From: Methanobacteriota archaeon
GTDB taxonomy: Archaea > Halobacteriota > Methanosarcinia > Methanosarcinales > Methanosarcinaceae
NCBI GenBank assembly: GCA_016841265.1
Contig: JAENZL010000015.1
Location: 1-64,000, forward strand
Length of the DNA stretch: 64,000 bases
Direction of reading: 5' to 3'
Of the stretch, positions 26,246-36,634 are shown one piece after another (the stretch's first letter is position 1; the number at the start of each line of letters is the position of its first letter). The notes under the pieces were generated by a model. It did not search any database. It was not told the origin of the DNA and was given only the letters and a program-made list of their open reading frames with translations. The position numbers and the translations under genes are program-made.

Positions 26246-27706
26246 ATGCTTACACGTGAAGAGATTCTTGAAATCTATGAAGCTGGTCCTGAAGCAGTTA
26301 TTGCTGTATTCCAGGGATATGATGCTATCATAGAGAAACAAGCTTCTCAGGTTTCTGAACTTGAAGAACGTGTAAGAGTTTTAGTGGCTCGTTTGAATCA
26401 AAATAGCCAAAACAGCAGTAAACCTCCTTCTACAGATGTTTTTTGTGGTGAGAAACCTAAACCCAAGAGTACCCGCAAGAAAAGTGGCAAAAAACCTGGT
26501 GGCCAAGAAGGTCATCCTGGAAAGACTCTTGAAATGGTTGAAAATCCTGATTAGATCATAGTCCATTCTCCGGACTGCTGCGAAAATTGTGGTCATAATA
26601 TTGAAAATACTGAAGTTCAGGATTATGAACGCAGGCAAGAATTTGAAATTCCTCCTGTGCAAATCATAGTTACTGAACATCGTTGTGAGATCAAAAAGTG
26701 CCCTCACTGCGGGAAAGTTAATAAAGGTTCTTTTCCAGACTCCATGAAATTCCCAATTCAATATGGTCCTCGTCTTTTAGCCTCAATTTTGTATTTGAGG
26801 AACTATCAATTGATTCCTTATGAGAGGACTTGTGATTTAGTAGAGGATTTCTACGGCATACGTATCAGCCCTGCTACCATAAAAAGGGCGGAAAATGAAT
26901 GTTTCCAGAACCTGGAACCTTTCGAAGAAACTGCTATGAAACATCTATTAGCGTCCCATTCTGCCCATTGCGACGAAACAGGAATGAGAGTTTTAGGGAC
27001 GAAATGGTGGCTTCATGTTGTCTCAAACAATCTATGGACCTACTATTTTCCACATCCAAAAAGAGGGTCAGAGGCAATAGATGCTCTGGGATTTCTTCCA
27101 CAATACAATGGAGTAGCAGTTCATGATGGATTTGCTTCATACAACAAGTATGAATGTGAACATGCTCTGTGCAATGCTCATCTTAAGCGGGAACTTACTG
27201 GGATTGAACAGAATTTTGAGCAACAATGGGCTAAAAACATAAATGAACTCCTCAGTGAGATGAAAAAGTATACTGATGAATGCAGAGAGATGGAAATTCC
27301 AATAGACCCGGAAAAAGTCAGGGAATTCGAGAAAGTATACGATGAAATTACTCAAGAAGGAATTGAGGAAAATCCACCTCCAGATCCACCAAAAGATCCG
27401 GTGAAAAAGAGAGGAAGAACAGCACAAACGAAAGCAAAGAATCTCCTTGATAGGTTCATACTACACAAGGAAAGGATTCTGAGATTCCTCAATGACCTGA
27501 GAGTTTCGTTTGATAACAATCAAGCAGAGCGAGACATCAGGATGATGAAGCTACAACAGAAAATTTCGGGAACTTTCCGAAGCATAGAAGGAGCGGTAGC
27601 TTTCTGCAGAATTCGGGGATACATATCCACAATTAGAAAGAATGACTTGAATGTCATGGATGCTATTCTAGCGGCGCTCAATGGAGAGCCGCTATTATCC
27701 TCATAA
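26246..27706 (+). CDS. IS66-like transposase with in-frame UAG (possible pyrrolysine)
   Basis: One frame of 487 codons is interrupted only by TAG at 26552-26554. The N-terminal part has the IS66 leader coiled coil and the NQNSQNSSKPPSTD motif with a basic stretch. After the TAG come a zinc-binding segment (CCENCGHNIEN, CEIKKCPHCGK) and the DDE catalytic core: ACDETG-like HCDETGMR (first D), AVHDGFASY (second D) and NNQAERDIRMMK (E). The frame downstream of the TAG is intact to the end, so there is no other decay. In Methanosarcina UAG can be decoded as pyrrolysine, so full-length transposase may be made; otherwise this is a single nonsense mutation. Confidence 0.85.
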
Positions 27707-27766
27707 TTGCAGCATTTGCTGAAAACATACTTTTTTTATCAGTAGACTGAATAGTTACATAAATAG

Positions 27767-28052
27767 ATGTATATTTTTCCTGAACAAATAAAAACAGAAG
27801 TTAACCTGTAAACTTACCGCAAATTTACCCGATATACTTGTTCCTTCTCGAGCAGAAAACTTCAACAGCCACCGAATCCTCTAAAATCTCCGCACTGTGA
27901 GGAACGCCGCCCGGGAAATTCCAAAAAATCGCAGGGGGAAACCTCGGAGCGGATTAAATTAGAAATAAGGTTCAGAAAATCAGGTTCATATCATTTTTAT
28001 AATTAACGAAGCAACCATATTAATAAACAAATATCCTGCGGGGGGTTTACAT
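27767..28052. other. intergenic gap after the IS element
   Basis: No gene or clear RNA signal is visible. The only notable site is GCGGGGGGTTT at about 28038-28048, the ribosome binding site of the molbindin gene. Confidence 0.4.
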
Positions 28053-28262
28053 ATGAAAATAAGCGCACGCAATGTCTTGAAAGGTAAGGTCAAAAGAATA
28101 GTCCATGGTTCGGTCAATTCGGAAATTGTGATTGAACTTCCGAATGGTACGGAAATCGCATCAATAATCACAAAAAATTCAGCTGAAAGCCTGGGTTTAA
28201 AAGAAGGGCATGAAGTATATGCGGTGATCAAGGCAACAAACGTTATGCTAGCCATTGAATAA
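28053..28262 (+). CDS. mop: molbindin (Mop/TOBE domain)
   Basis: The 69-residue protein is a single TOBE/Mop domain. It begins MKISARNVLKGKV, continues with IVHGSVNSEIVIEL and LPNGTEIASIITKNSAESLG, and ends VYAVIKATNVMLAIE. These are the signature strands of molbindins, which oligomerise and bind molybdate or tungstate for storage or homeostasis in the cytoplasm. A very strong ribosome binding site (GGGGGGT) precedes the ATG. No molybdate transporter is adjacent in this window. Formylmethanofuran dehydrogenase creates the Mo/W demand in these organisms. Confidence 0.92.
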   Translation: MKISARNVLKGKVKRIVHGSVNSEIVIELPNGTEIASIITKNSAESLGLKEGHEVYAVIKATNVMLAIE

Positions 28263-28441
28263 CCGATCGAATAACACCCTATTTACTTTCTTATTTTATC
28301 CGGAAAGACTCAGCGCATTAATAATATTGAACTCAGGGTATGAATAATGTCAGATTAATACATCCGGGTGATCAGGATGAATGTTCTCCAAAAAACCCTG
28401 AAAAAAGAAAACTTGGACCGAATTGAAGGAAATATCCCGAT

Positions 28442-29176
28442 TCAGTCCAGCAACGTAAAGTACATTCTCCTGTTGCTCTTCCCCTTGTTTTGAAGCTTTT
28501 CAATCCTGATTCCTTTGATCTCTCCGGTATTCTTCAGATGGGTTCCACCGCAGGCCTCAATGGTGATTTCCTCAATTTCTACCAGGCGGATTTCCTTGAT
28601 GTCCTCGGAAAAGCCCTTTGCCAGGGTTGTGAGCCTGGAAAGCTTCTCTTCAGCTTCTTCCCGACTGACCAGGTAAAAGTTGATCGGGTGCTTTGCTGCT
28701 ATCACGTCATTGGCCATTTTCTCATATTCAGCAAACTTATCCCTGTCAAAAGCTTCGAGGCTGAAGTCCACCCTGCTCTTATCCAGGCCCAGCTGGTTCC
28801 CGGTGATCTGAGCTCCTGCCTCCCTTTCAATCACATTTGCGACCACGTGGGTTGCGGTGTGCATGCGCATGTGCCGGTAGCGGCGCTCCCAATCGATTAT
28901 TCCTTTGATTTTGTCCCCGGCTTTGAGGACTGGAACAGTTTCATCGGAAGCCACCACTTCATGGCTGATATCGTCTCCGAATTTTCCCACATAGACAACA
29001 TCAAACACGGCCCCGTCCTCTTCCCGGACAAGTTTTCCGGCATCATTGGGTTGCCCACCGCTCTCGGGGTAAAAAGCGCTGCGGTCAAGGATAACGTACT
29101 TGCCGTCGCTAACTTTTTCCACGACGGCTTCGAATTCTTTCAGGTAGCAGTCAAGGTAGTAGAGCACTTCAGTCAT
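28442..29176 (-). CDS. alaX: alanyl-tRNA editing protein AlaX
   Basis: The 244-residue protein has a short N-terminal beta domain with the RSAFYPESGGQP motif of the AlaRS editing family and the zinc-binding editing core. HxxxH appears as HTATH (after RHMRM) and the second metal motif as CGGTHLKNTGEI (Cys and His). These free-standing proteins hydrolyse Ser or Gly mischarged on tRNA-Ala. The length and the N-terminal extension with the GG motif fit AlaX-M, which removes serine. It is monocistronic and convergent with the molbindin gene. Confidence 0.93.
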   Translation of the reverse strand: MTEVLYYLDCYLKEFEAVVEKVSDGKYVILDRSAFYPESGGQPNDAGKLVREEDGAVFDVVYVGKFGDDISHEVVASDETVPVLKAGDKIKGIIDWERRYRHMRMHTATHVVANVIEREAGAQITGNQLGLDKSRVDFSLEAFDRDKFAEYEKMANDVIAAKHPINFYLVSREEAEEKLSRLTTLAKGFSEDIKEIRLVEIEEITIEACGGTHLKNTGEIKGIRIEKLQNKGKSNRRMYFTLLD

Positions 29177-29411
29177 GGATAAACCTCTATTTTTTAAAAA
29201 GTCAGTTACTTAAAATATTGAGATTCGAAACTGGATTCGAAACTGCTGACAGATTCCGAAATATAGTTATCAGGTTACTAAATATTCCTTTAAAAGAGTT
29301 TTCAAATTATCTGGTACAGCCATGGTAATCTACCGATCATCACCGACTAACCATCACCTACCAAGCATAACCTACAAAAAATAATCTGCTAACAATAACC
29401 TACCAGGCATT

Positions 29412-32400
29412 TCATCTCTTTTTCCGATACATAGCCCCTGCAAGCAAAAGGATGATTACGGCCCCCATGCCCAAAGCCGGGGCCTCCATGCCCATTTCCT
29501 CTTCCGAAACAGCTTCAGAGCCTTCACGGGTAATCCAGATTTCCGATGCACCATCTGATTCTTTTTCGAATCCCGGGTTTTCCTCCGCTTCCCCGGAAGA
29601 AACGGAAGCGTACAAAGTATCAACGTCCATTTCCTGCCCGGTTATCACAAAGGGAGAAAAGTCGGGAGTCTTTGATTCAAAGTAGAAGAACTCCGCGTCT
29701 TCCCCGCATATTCCCGTCTGCAGTCCGGCCCAGCTTTCGTTTGCATACCTGTGTAGAATAACTGAATCCGGGTCAATCCCATTTTCCGGGAACCAGCTCT
29801 TTTCCACTCTGAACCCCACGACTGCGTTTTCGATATTATCAGGAGTTGCAAAGCCTTCGTTGCCGACCCAGATATTTATGTGCCTGTAGACTTTACCTTC
29901 CGGCAGGCTTGAGACCAGTACTGACCGGTTCTTTAGCATCTCCACGATAGCTGTGGTTTTCCCTGCACTCTTTTTCGGATCAAATTCCACAGAAATGACG
30001 TGCGTTGCATTTCTGGTGAAATCAAACCGTACATGATTACCGTTTGTTATGAACTTCTGTGAAAGTTCCCTGCTTTCGACGTTGCTGACAGGCTCAGGGG
30101 AGCCACCTCCCCCTCCACCACCACTTTCACCGCTTCCATCGCTCCCACCACTTCCGCCACTTTCGTCACTAATTCCACTTTCTCCGGAGCTGTTATTGAG
30201 GTTCCGGGAAGCAGTGACTGCAAAGGAGGAAAAAACCGGGGTTTCGGCTTTGAAATAAAGGTAGCTTTCGTCTTCCCTTTCTTTTGTTACAGCCAGGGGC
30301 TTCCAGGTACCGTTGTGATAGCACTGGAGGCTGATGGAAGCCGGGTTGATGTCATTTTCAGCGACCCAGGACCTGAGCACCCTGAACGCGATTGTCCGGT
30401 TCAGGAGATTTTCCGAGCTTGAAACACTGCTGTTGTCAAACCCGAGGTTCAGGTAGCTGTATACAGAGTCCCCCGAAGGAGTTTCCTGGACCGCCGAAGA
30501 GATTCCGGAAAGAAACTCCAACCTGGCACTCACATTGCCAATGGCTTCCGGAGAATAGAAGGATACGCAGTATACACTGTATTCCCCTGGCAGGGACTCG
30601 GTTACCTCCCCGGCTGTGAAATCGAAGGATGCGGAAGAGTTTTTACCGACATAAAGAGGAGCCGAAACAACGATACGGTCGATACTGTCCCTTTCTTCCT
30701 CCGTCGGAAAAACAGTCCAATCCCAGCTTTGCTGCAGGGTTTCCAAACCGTTTTCCGCAAGCACCGTGACATTGTACCCGGCAAGGAAAGGAGTGACCGG
30801 ATCACTTTCCCCTATATGTTCCAGGACTTCACTGGTGTTGACGGTGAGCTTTGCGAAAGCTTCGGAACCATTTGCCTGCACAGGCAGGCTGTTTAGCATC
30901 CAGCTGAAATTGCAGGCCCTTGTAGAGTGGATTTCGAATTCCAGGACATCCCCTTCAATGGAGACAGGAGCTTTTTCCGGACCCGCACTTCCAAGCGCAA
31001 AAGAAAGGTTATAAGCTGAAAGGCACTCCATAAGGGGATAAGGGTCACTGCCGTAGGGGATATCCCCGATTCCGTTTCCGTCGGAATCAGCCCCTCCGTA
31101 ATCCGAATAGAAGTTACCAAGCCGACTGCTGTAAACTCCACCTTTGTAAAGATAGGGCAGCTCCAAGGAAGTGTTCCAGAAATTAGAGAGCTCGTCTTTT
31201 GCGTCAGATTCATTGAGAGATTCATTGAGAGATTCGTTGAGAGATTCATTGATGTTGTAAGCGTTCTCAAATTCGTTTTCGTGGATTTGGTTCAGGAAAG
31301 AAGTCGCAAGTCTCAGCCCTTCAGTATTGTTTGAGATGTTGTTTCCGGAAAGTGTATTGTTGAAGGACCCTTCAAGCCAGACTCCGGGGGCACAGTCTGA
31401 AATCATACTGTCAGAAAGAGTGCAGTTCCGGACATTTTCGAGATACACGCCGCAGTTCTGGCCCGAACCTTTAATTCCAAATCCACTGATCAGGGATGCG
31501 TTTCCGTGCACACGGAAGACCGGTTTTTCGGGATCTGCACTTTTGATTACGGTATCTTCGGGGTTTCCGGAAACCGAGCAGATCGTCAGGTTCCGGGGGA
31601 CATCCACATTTTCCGCATACATACCCGGGTATACGAGGACGGTACCCCCGGGTTTGCTGCTGTTTACGGCATCCGAAATCGAAAGGAAATCTCCACCCCC
31701 GCTTGCGTTCACGGCAAAGGTCCCGGGCTCTGCAGCTGCCTGTTCATACATCCGGAGAGCATCAACCCTGCCGTGCCCGAACACGGGATCGTAGCCGGGA
31801 GTCCCGGAGTCAATAGCTGAAGAGTAGAGCAAATTCCTGATATCTGCGGCTGACTTTTCAGGAAAAGCACTCCAGACCAGGCCCGCAACGGCTGCAACAT
31901 GAGGGGCAGATGCACTTGTCCCGGAAAAACAGGCAGATTCCCCATCGGAATCCCCGAACCCTCCGGCTCCTGTGACGCTTACCCCATCGATCCCAACGAC
32001 ATCGGTTTTCAAGCGGGTCTCGGGGGAAGGATAGGCAATGGTAACCGGACCTCTGGAAGAGAAATTTTCTATATTATCATACCCCGGATCGTCGGCAGCT
32101 ATCGCCCCCACAGCCACAGCTTCAGGGACCGCAGGGTGCCCGAAGATAGAGTCTTCGGCTACCAGGTAGCTGGGGTCTATATCGCTGGCGTAGAAAATGT
32201 AGAGTTCCAGTTCCCTGGCTTCCCCGGACTTTTTCAGGATCCGGACCGAAGCGTTCAGGGTTGTTCTCCCCTCATTGCTGTACAGGACAGATTCCAGGGG
32301 CAGGCCATTTCCGTCCTGCGTATCGATGCTGTCCATAATTATTTCGGAACCGTTTTCGTCTACCAGGTAGAGGTTATAGTCATTGCCCGATTGCCTCCAG

Positions 32401-33686
32401 GGGTCATCCCATTCAAGAAAAACCCAGACCTCTTCGGCAGGAGAGATGTTGAGCCGCAGGTCCTTCACTTCCCCCTGCCCCCCGCTAAAATCATGCCAGC
32501 CGTTCCCGGCATCGTAAAATATCCCCTGGTAATGGCTCTCTGCAGCATTCCCTGCCGAGCTGACGTAGAGGATATCGTGGGTTTTTATGACCTCTGCCAC
32601 ATGAGACGCCACAACCCCATCTTCAAAGTAAGGTTCCCCAAGCCACCCGATATCGTCGCAGACAACCTTACACCCCGCATCGACCAGGGCATCAATAGCG
32701 GCATTGAATTCGTACCTGCTGTTTCCGCAGTCGTGGAAATAAAGCTCTGCTCCGGGGGCTATATCGTGGACGATTTCAAGCATGGCCGTGCCTTCATCCT
32801 CACCCTCCGCTTCCCCAACCGCGTTTCTCAAAACGGTCACATTATCAGGGAGGTCTCCGGAAGCCACGGCATCCTCAAGGCTGTCCACTCCGTCCGAAAT
32901 GATCCCGATTTTAATGCCTGCCCCGCTTACCCCGTAGAGGTCCCTGAGCGTGGAGGAATTTAGGATCGAATCCCCTTCCGTGGAAACTCTTCCGCTCCTG
33001 GTAACCGGAGGTATGACCGTCCTGACCCCTGTTACCTCGGGCAGGGAAGCCAGCGTTTCAAGGGCACCCACCGGGACCCAGACCGCTGCGATCTTATTGG
33101 CCTCGTCCCGAGTTTCAAGCTCGCAATAAGGGTCGAGCACATGAGTGCTTGCGGAAGCTTCCAGGTATACGTAGACGTGAACCTTTTCCCCCGCATCCCC
33201 GGCCCCTGACCCTGAACTCCACTCAGAATTTACCAACAGTTCCGAAGAAGAAGGAGAAGAAATATTTGAAGAAATATTTGAAAAAGAGGAAGAACTAGCT
33301 GAAGAAGAAACTGCAGGCCTCAACTGCCCGAATCTTGCCATTCTACCCCTGAAAGCTTCAGGCGTCTCCCCGGAAGGCAGGTAGCGTTCATCTCTCAACC
33401 GCAGCAGGTCGGTGGAGAGTTTTTTCCGCGCAGGGCTCAAAGTCTCTTTGGAAAAACCATCTTTAGAAAAACCCTTCACCAATGAGGATTCCCCCATATT
33501 TTGTTCAAGGGTTTCTTCCGGAGAAAACCCGGGACTTCGATTCACTTCAGGACTTCCATTCTGAATTACTTCAACCGCATTGGCAGTTTGCAGTTCGAAA
33601 AAACCCGCTTCCAGGCCCAGGGCTCCCGACAGTAAAATCAGCATCAAAAAGATTGGGATTGAGGTTCGAGACATTTTTTTGTTCAT
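29412..33686 (-). CDS. secreted S8/S53-like protease with NosD beta-helix and PGF-pre-PGF domain
   Basis: The 1424-residue product has a signal peptide (about 1-37), a Ser-rich propeptide (about 40-180) and a subtilase-fold domain (about 225-660). Asp265 lies in IISDGVDS and Ser591 in GTSASAPH. The classical His is replaced by Glu298 in DEGTAMLEIVHD, as in the S53-like (sedolisin-type Glu/Asp/Ser) branch. A NosD-type beta-helix (about 660-860), Ig-like modules and two related domains follow; the second (about 1215-1350) matches the PGF-pre-PGF pattern. A C-terminal Glu-rich stretch, MGAVIILLLAGA and RKKR form an archaeosortase-like or membrane anchor. It probably acts at the cell surface on secreted proteins or peptides. 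Confidence 0.85.
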   Translation of the reverse strand: MNKKMSRTSIPIFLMLILLSGALGLEAGFFELQTANAVEVIQNGSPEVNRSPGFSPEETLEQNMGESSLVKGFSKDGFSKETLSPARKKLSTDLLRLRDERYLPSGETPEAFRGRMARFGQLRPAVSSSASSSSFSNISSNISSPSSSELLVNSEWSSGSGAGDAGEKVHVYVYLEASASTHVLDPYCELETRDEANKIAAVWVPVGALETLASLPEVTGVRTVIPPVTRSGRVSTEGDSILNSSTLRDLYGVSGAGIKIGIISDGVDSLEDAVASGDLPDNVTVLRNAVGEAEGEDEGTAMLEIVHDIAPGAELYFHDCGNSRYEFNAAIDALVDAGCKVVCDDIGWLGEPYFEDGVVASHVAEVIKTHDILYVSSAGNAAESHYQGIFYDAGNGWHDFSGGQGEVKDLRLNISPAEEVWVFLEWDDPWRQSGNDYNLYLVDENGSEIIMDSIDTQDGNGLPLESVLYSNEGRTTLNASVRILKKSGEARELELYIFYASDIDPSYLVAEDSIFGHPAVPEAVAVGAIAADDPGYDNIENFSSRGPVTIAYPSPETRLKTDVVGIDGVSVTGAGGFGDSDGESACFSGTSASAPHVAAVAGLVWSAFPEKSAADIRNLLYSSAIDSGTPGYDPVFGHGRVDALRMYEQAAAEPGTFAVNASGGGDFLSISDAVNSSKPGGTVLVYPGMYAENVDVPRNLTICSVSGNPEDTVIKSADPEKPVFRVHGNASLISGFGIKGSGQNCGVYLENVRNCTLSDSMISDCAPGVWLEGSFNNTLSGNNISNNTEGLRLATSFLNQIHENEFENAYNINESLNESLNESLNESDAKDELSNFWNTSLELPYLYKGGVYSSRLGNFYSDYGGADSDGNGIGDIPYGSDPYPLMECLSAYNLSFALGSAGPEKAPVSIEGDVLEFEIHSTRACNFSWMLNSLPVQANGSEAFAKLTVNTSEVLEHIGESDPVTPFLAGYNVTVLAENGLETLQQSWDWTVFPTEEERDSIDRIVVSAPLYVGKNSSASFDFTAGEVTESLPGEYSVYCVSFYSPEAIGNVSARLEFLSGISSAVQETPSGDSVYSYLNLGFDNSSVSSSENLLNRTIAFRVLRSWVAENDINPASISLQCYHNGTWKPLAVTKEREDESYLYFKAETPVFSSFAVTASRNLNNSSGESGISDESGGSGGSDGSGESGGGGGGGSPEPVSNVESRELSQKFITNGNHVRFDFTRNATHVISVEFDPKKSAGKTTAIVEMLKNRSVLVSSLPEGKVYRHINIWVGNEGFATPDNIENAVVGFRVEKSWFPENGIDPDSVILHRYANESWAGLQTGICGEDAEFFYFESKTPDFSPFVITGQEMDVDTLYASVSSGEAEENPGFEKESDGASEIWITREGSEAVSEEEMGMEAPALGMGAVIILLLAGAMYRKKR

Positions 33687-33940
33687 GGTAACCAGTAAAT
33701 AAAGGCTTCAATCGGCTTTTCCGGGCTGCCTTTATTGAGCCAGAGGAAAAGGATTTCTTCACGTTTCATATGCAACACAAAAAGATGGCTGGTTTTATCG
33801 ACTAATATGAAAATAATCAACAATGAGTATAGCAGAAAAATAAATCAGAAAAAAAGTATAGCAGAAAATAGATCAGAAAAAAAGATAGCAGAAAAATGAG
33901 TCAAAAAGTAGCTGAACATTTCCGAAAGTATATAAAAAAA

Positions 33941-35218
33941 TTAATATGTTGGCCGCAATTTGACAGTGCTGTCTATTACGGCAACATTCTTCACCAGCTC
34001 TTCTTTCCTGGACTCCAGTTCTTCTTTTAAAACGGTAAGCTTTCTTTCGGAATTTTCGATTTCCTCTTTAAGGAGCCTGACCCTGTCCCGAAGTTCTGCC
34101 TCTTTATGTTCCAGTTCCGCAAGTTTTCCCGTGTCCAGCCCGAAAAGCTCCTTCTTTTTTTCCTCAAGACCCTGCACGGCTTCAAGGTATTCCTTTTTCC
34201 TTGTCTCAAGCCCGGATTCGGCGGCTTTGGCCTGGGCAAGGGCTTTTTCCTTTTTGGGGCTTTTCAGGTCCAGGGCGTTGTCTTCAAGGATTTTATGAAG
34301 CTCACGGAAAAAAGCCGGATCTGCAGCTGTCGGGTCGGCAAGGCAAATTTCCACCTGCTGCTTTACTTCCGGTTTCAGGGTGTACCTTCCGGTCTCGTGC
34401 AGTTTTGTGAGCCTTGAGAGGTTGTTCGAAAGAGGGAGAATTAGGGAAGTCAACCCTGATTCGCCTTTTCTAACCAGACCTTCGGCAGTAGCAACTTCTT
34501 TTTGCAGGTTCTGGGATCTCTGCCAGGTTTCCCCCTGCCTGAATTCTTCAAGAGCCTGAACCACCCCGGAGATTTCACCTTCCAGAGCCTGGATTTTTGT
34601 CCTTTTCAACCCAATACCCTGCTCTTCGGACTCTACTGAGGCTGATAAATTCTTAATTCCCCTTATGTTCGAGAAAGCCATATCAATAGCTTCCAGTTCT
34701 TTTTTGTGCCCGGCGAGCAGCCCCTGAAGGACTTTGAGGACCTGTCCCAACCTGGCAAGGCTGTCAGTAACTTCTTTTGACTCCCGGGGAAAAACAACCC
34801 TGGTATAACGGAAACTCCGGCTCATATTCTCCACGCAGCTGTCAAGGATCTGCATGGACATTTCCTGGAACTCATCAAGGATCCGGAAATCGAAAGCTTC
34901 CGGAATCCGTATTTTATCCAGCAGGATTCCCACCTGCTTCATCATGTTATCCCGGTTGCTCTTTGCCCTCTTTACAGCCCGGAGATCAAAGTCTCCCGTG
35001 ACCTGCGCTTCGGCAAGCCTGGCATTGCTCCCCCTTATATCGGCAAGAGAAGATTCAATATCCCGGAAAATTCCGGAAGCTTCCGCTTCTATTTCCGAAG
35101 AGAGTTTACGAAAGCGGGCGTCCAGCCATGAAGGGAGTTCCTCGAAACCGAGTTCCGTTGAAACTACTTCCGCAGGAGAACTTTCATTTTTTCCGAAGAG
35201 CTTTTTGATCCACTTCAA
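33941..35218 (-). CDS. coiled-coil protein
   Basis: The 425-residue protein is rich in Glu, Lys and Leu. Long heptad-like coiled coils occur at about 35-90, 190-270 and 320-415, the last with EELESRKEELVKN. The N-terminus (LKWIKKLFGKNESS) is short and basic. The TTG at 35218 is chosen because GGAAGG lies six bases before it; an ATG at 35236 would place that ribosome binding site inside the gene. No enzymatic motif is seen. Similar methanogen proteins are annotated only as coiled-coil or cell-surface-associated. The function is unknown. Confidence 0.65.
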   Translation of the reverse strand: MKWIKKLFGKNESSPAEVVSTELGFEELPSWLDARFRKLSSEIEAEASGIFRDIESSLADIRGSNARLAEAQVTGDFDLRAVKRAKSNRDNMMKQVGILLDKIRIPEAFDFRILDEFQEMSMQILDSCVENMSRSFRYTRVVFPRESKEVTDSLARLGQVLKVLQGLLAGHKKELEAIDMAFSNIRGIKNLSASVESEEQGIGLKRTKIQALEGEISGVVQALEEFRQGETWQRSQNLQKEVATAEGLVRKGESGLTSLILPLSNNLSRLTKLHETGRYTLKPEVKQQVEICLADPTAADPAFFRELHKILEDNALDLKSPKKEKALAQAKAAESGLETRKKEYLEAVQGLEEKKKELFGLDTGKLAELEHKEAELRDRVRLLKEEIENSERKLTVLKEELESRKEELVKNVAVIDSTVKLRPTY

Positions 35219-35518
35219 TTCGAGCCTTCCAGACATGTTGATAAGAATTTGATAAGTATTTGATAAACATCCAAATCCATAGGAATTTTTATCCAGAGAT
35301 TCTGAATCCACTAAGATTTGAATCCACTAAGATTTGAATTGTGAACTTTTTAGTTATTATTAATAAGAGCGTAAAACCCCTGGGTCTTTAGCCTGGGGGA
35401 TATAAGCGTAAACTTAACCCTGATTCCGTATATACATTTCTAAAGTTTCCCTGCTAACTCATAGTTCACATTTTTGCATTTACCGCAATGTAAATACGCC
35501 GTTAAAGCATATGGTTGT

Positions 35519-36634
35519 ATGATGTTAAAAGCCTATAAATTCAGGTTGTATCCTACAACTGAACAAAAAACAATGATAGCAAAACATATAGGTAGCTGTC
35601 GATTTGTTTTTAATTGGGCTTTAGAACTAAAAATTAAATCATATCAAGAAGAAGGAAAATCATTTTCCAGATTCGACATTAATAAAATGATTCCTGAACT
35701 AAAAAAAGAACATGAATGGTTAAAGGAATCAAATTCTCAGTCATTGCAAGCAATGACTAAAAATGTAGAAAATGCTTTTACTAAGTTCTATAAAGAAAAA
35801 GCAGGTTTTTCAAACTTTAAATCAAAAAAGAATCCTGTTAAATCCTTTGAAATACCTCAACATTACACAGTTGACTTTGATAAAAATATAATAAAACTTC
35901 CTAAGATCGGGGAAGTTAAAGCAGTACTTCACAGGACTTTTGAAGGCAAACTAAAAACAGCAACAGTATCCAGAACATCAACTGGAAAATATTTCATTAG
36001 TATTCTTATGGATGATGGAAAAGAAGTTCCTGAAAAGTCCAAATTCACAGAACAGAATACTATCGGTGTTGATGTTGGTATTAAGGATTTTGCTGTTTTT
36101 TCAAATGGGGAAAAAGTAGATAATCCCAAATACCTTATAAAGTCTTTAAAACGCCTTAAAGTTGTTAGCAAGCAGTTAAGCCGAAAGAAAAAAGGGTCTA
36201 AGAACCGGGAAAAGGCTAAGATAAGGCTTGCTAAAATTCACGAAAAAGTAACAAATCAAAGAACTGATTTTCAGCACAAAGTTTCACTAAAATTAATCAG
36301 CGAGAACCAAGCAATAGCGTTTGAAACTCTGAAAGTCAAGAACATGGTAAAAAATCACTGTCTTGCACAGGCTATAAGTGATGCTTCGTGGTCTAGCTTC
36401 ATTACAAAAATGGAGTATAAAGCCGAATGGTACGGAAAAACCATTCTGAGAATAGGACAATTTGAACCATCAACAAAGTTGTGTAATGTTTGCGGCTATC
36501 ATAATAAGGACATAACTCTAGAAATAAGGGAATGGGTTTGCCCTGAATGTAAAACAGAACATGATAGGGACATAAACGCAGCCATAAACATTAAAAAGTT
36601 TGCTCTGCAAGAGCAAAATTTGATAGTAATCTAA
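35519..36634 (+). CDS. tnpB: TnpB (OrfB) RNA-guided endonuclease of IS605 family
   Basis: The 371-residue protein starts MMLKAYKFRLYPTTEQ, a standard TnpB N-terminus. The RuvC-like catalytic residues are present: D185 in GVDVGIKDFAV, E269 in IAFETLKVKNM and D351 in HDRDINAAINI. A zinc ribbon (CNVCGYHNK, CPECKTEHD) lies between the last two. TnpB proteins are RNA-guided nucleases, ancestors of Cas12, that cut at sites matching the transposon flank and help retain the element. The whole frame is intact, so the nuclease is probably functional. The ATG at 35519 directly precedes a second ATG. Confidence 0.93.
   Translation: MMLKAYKFRLYPTTEQKTMIAKHIGSCRFVFNWALELKIKSYQEEGKSFSRFDINKMIPELKKEHEWLKESNSQSLQAMTKNVENAFTKFYKEKAGFSNFKSKKNPVKSFEIPQHYTVDFDKNIIKLPKIGEVKAVLHRTFEGKLKTATVSRTSTGKYFISILMDDGKEVPEKSKFTEQNTIGVDVGIKDFAVFSNGEKVDNPKYLIKSLKRLKVVSKQLSRKKKGSKNREKAKIRLAKIHEKVTNQRTDFQHKVSLKLISENQAIAFETLKVKNMVKNHCLAQAISDASWSSFITKMEYKAEWYGKTILRIGQFEPSTKLCNVCGYHNKDITLEIREWVCPECKTEHDRDINAAINIKKFALQEQNLIVI

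Larger units (their letters stand above)
26148..27766 (+). mobile_element. IS66-family-like insertion sequence
   Basis: The element is bounded by imperfect inverted repeats of about 20 bp. The left end contains GGTAACTACTCAG (26155-26167) and the right end, inverted, contains TGTAACTATTCAG (reverse of 27747-27759). One transposase gene with an internal UAG lies inside. Clear target-site duplications were not found by eye, so the exact ends are uncertain by a few bases. Confidence 0.75.

Noticed and set aside
26246-27706. Annotating the IS66-like transposase as two separate genes
   Set aside because: Both parts are in one frame separated only by TAG, and the second part would start inside the conserved zinc-binding segment with no ribosome binding site.
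31899-32963. A 354-codon open frame on the plus strand opposite the S53-like protease
   Set aside because: An antisense shadow of a strongly supported protease domain; no ribosome binding site and no family match.
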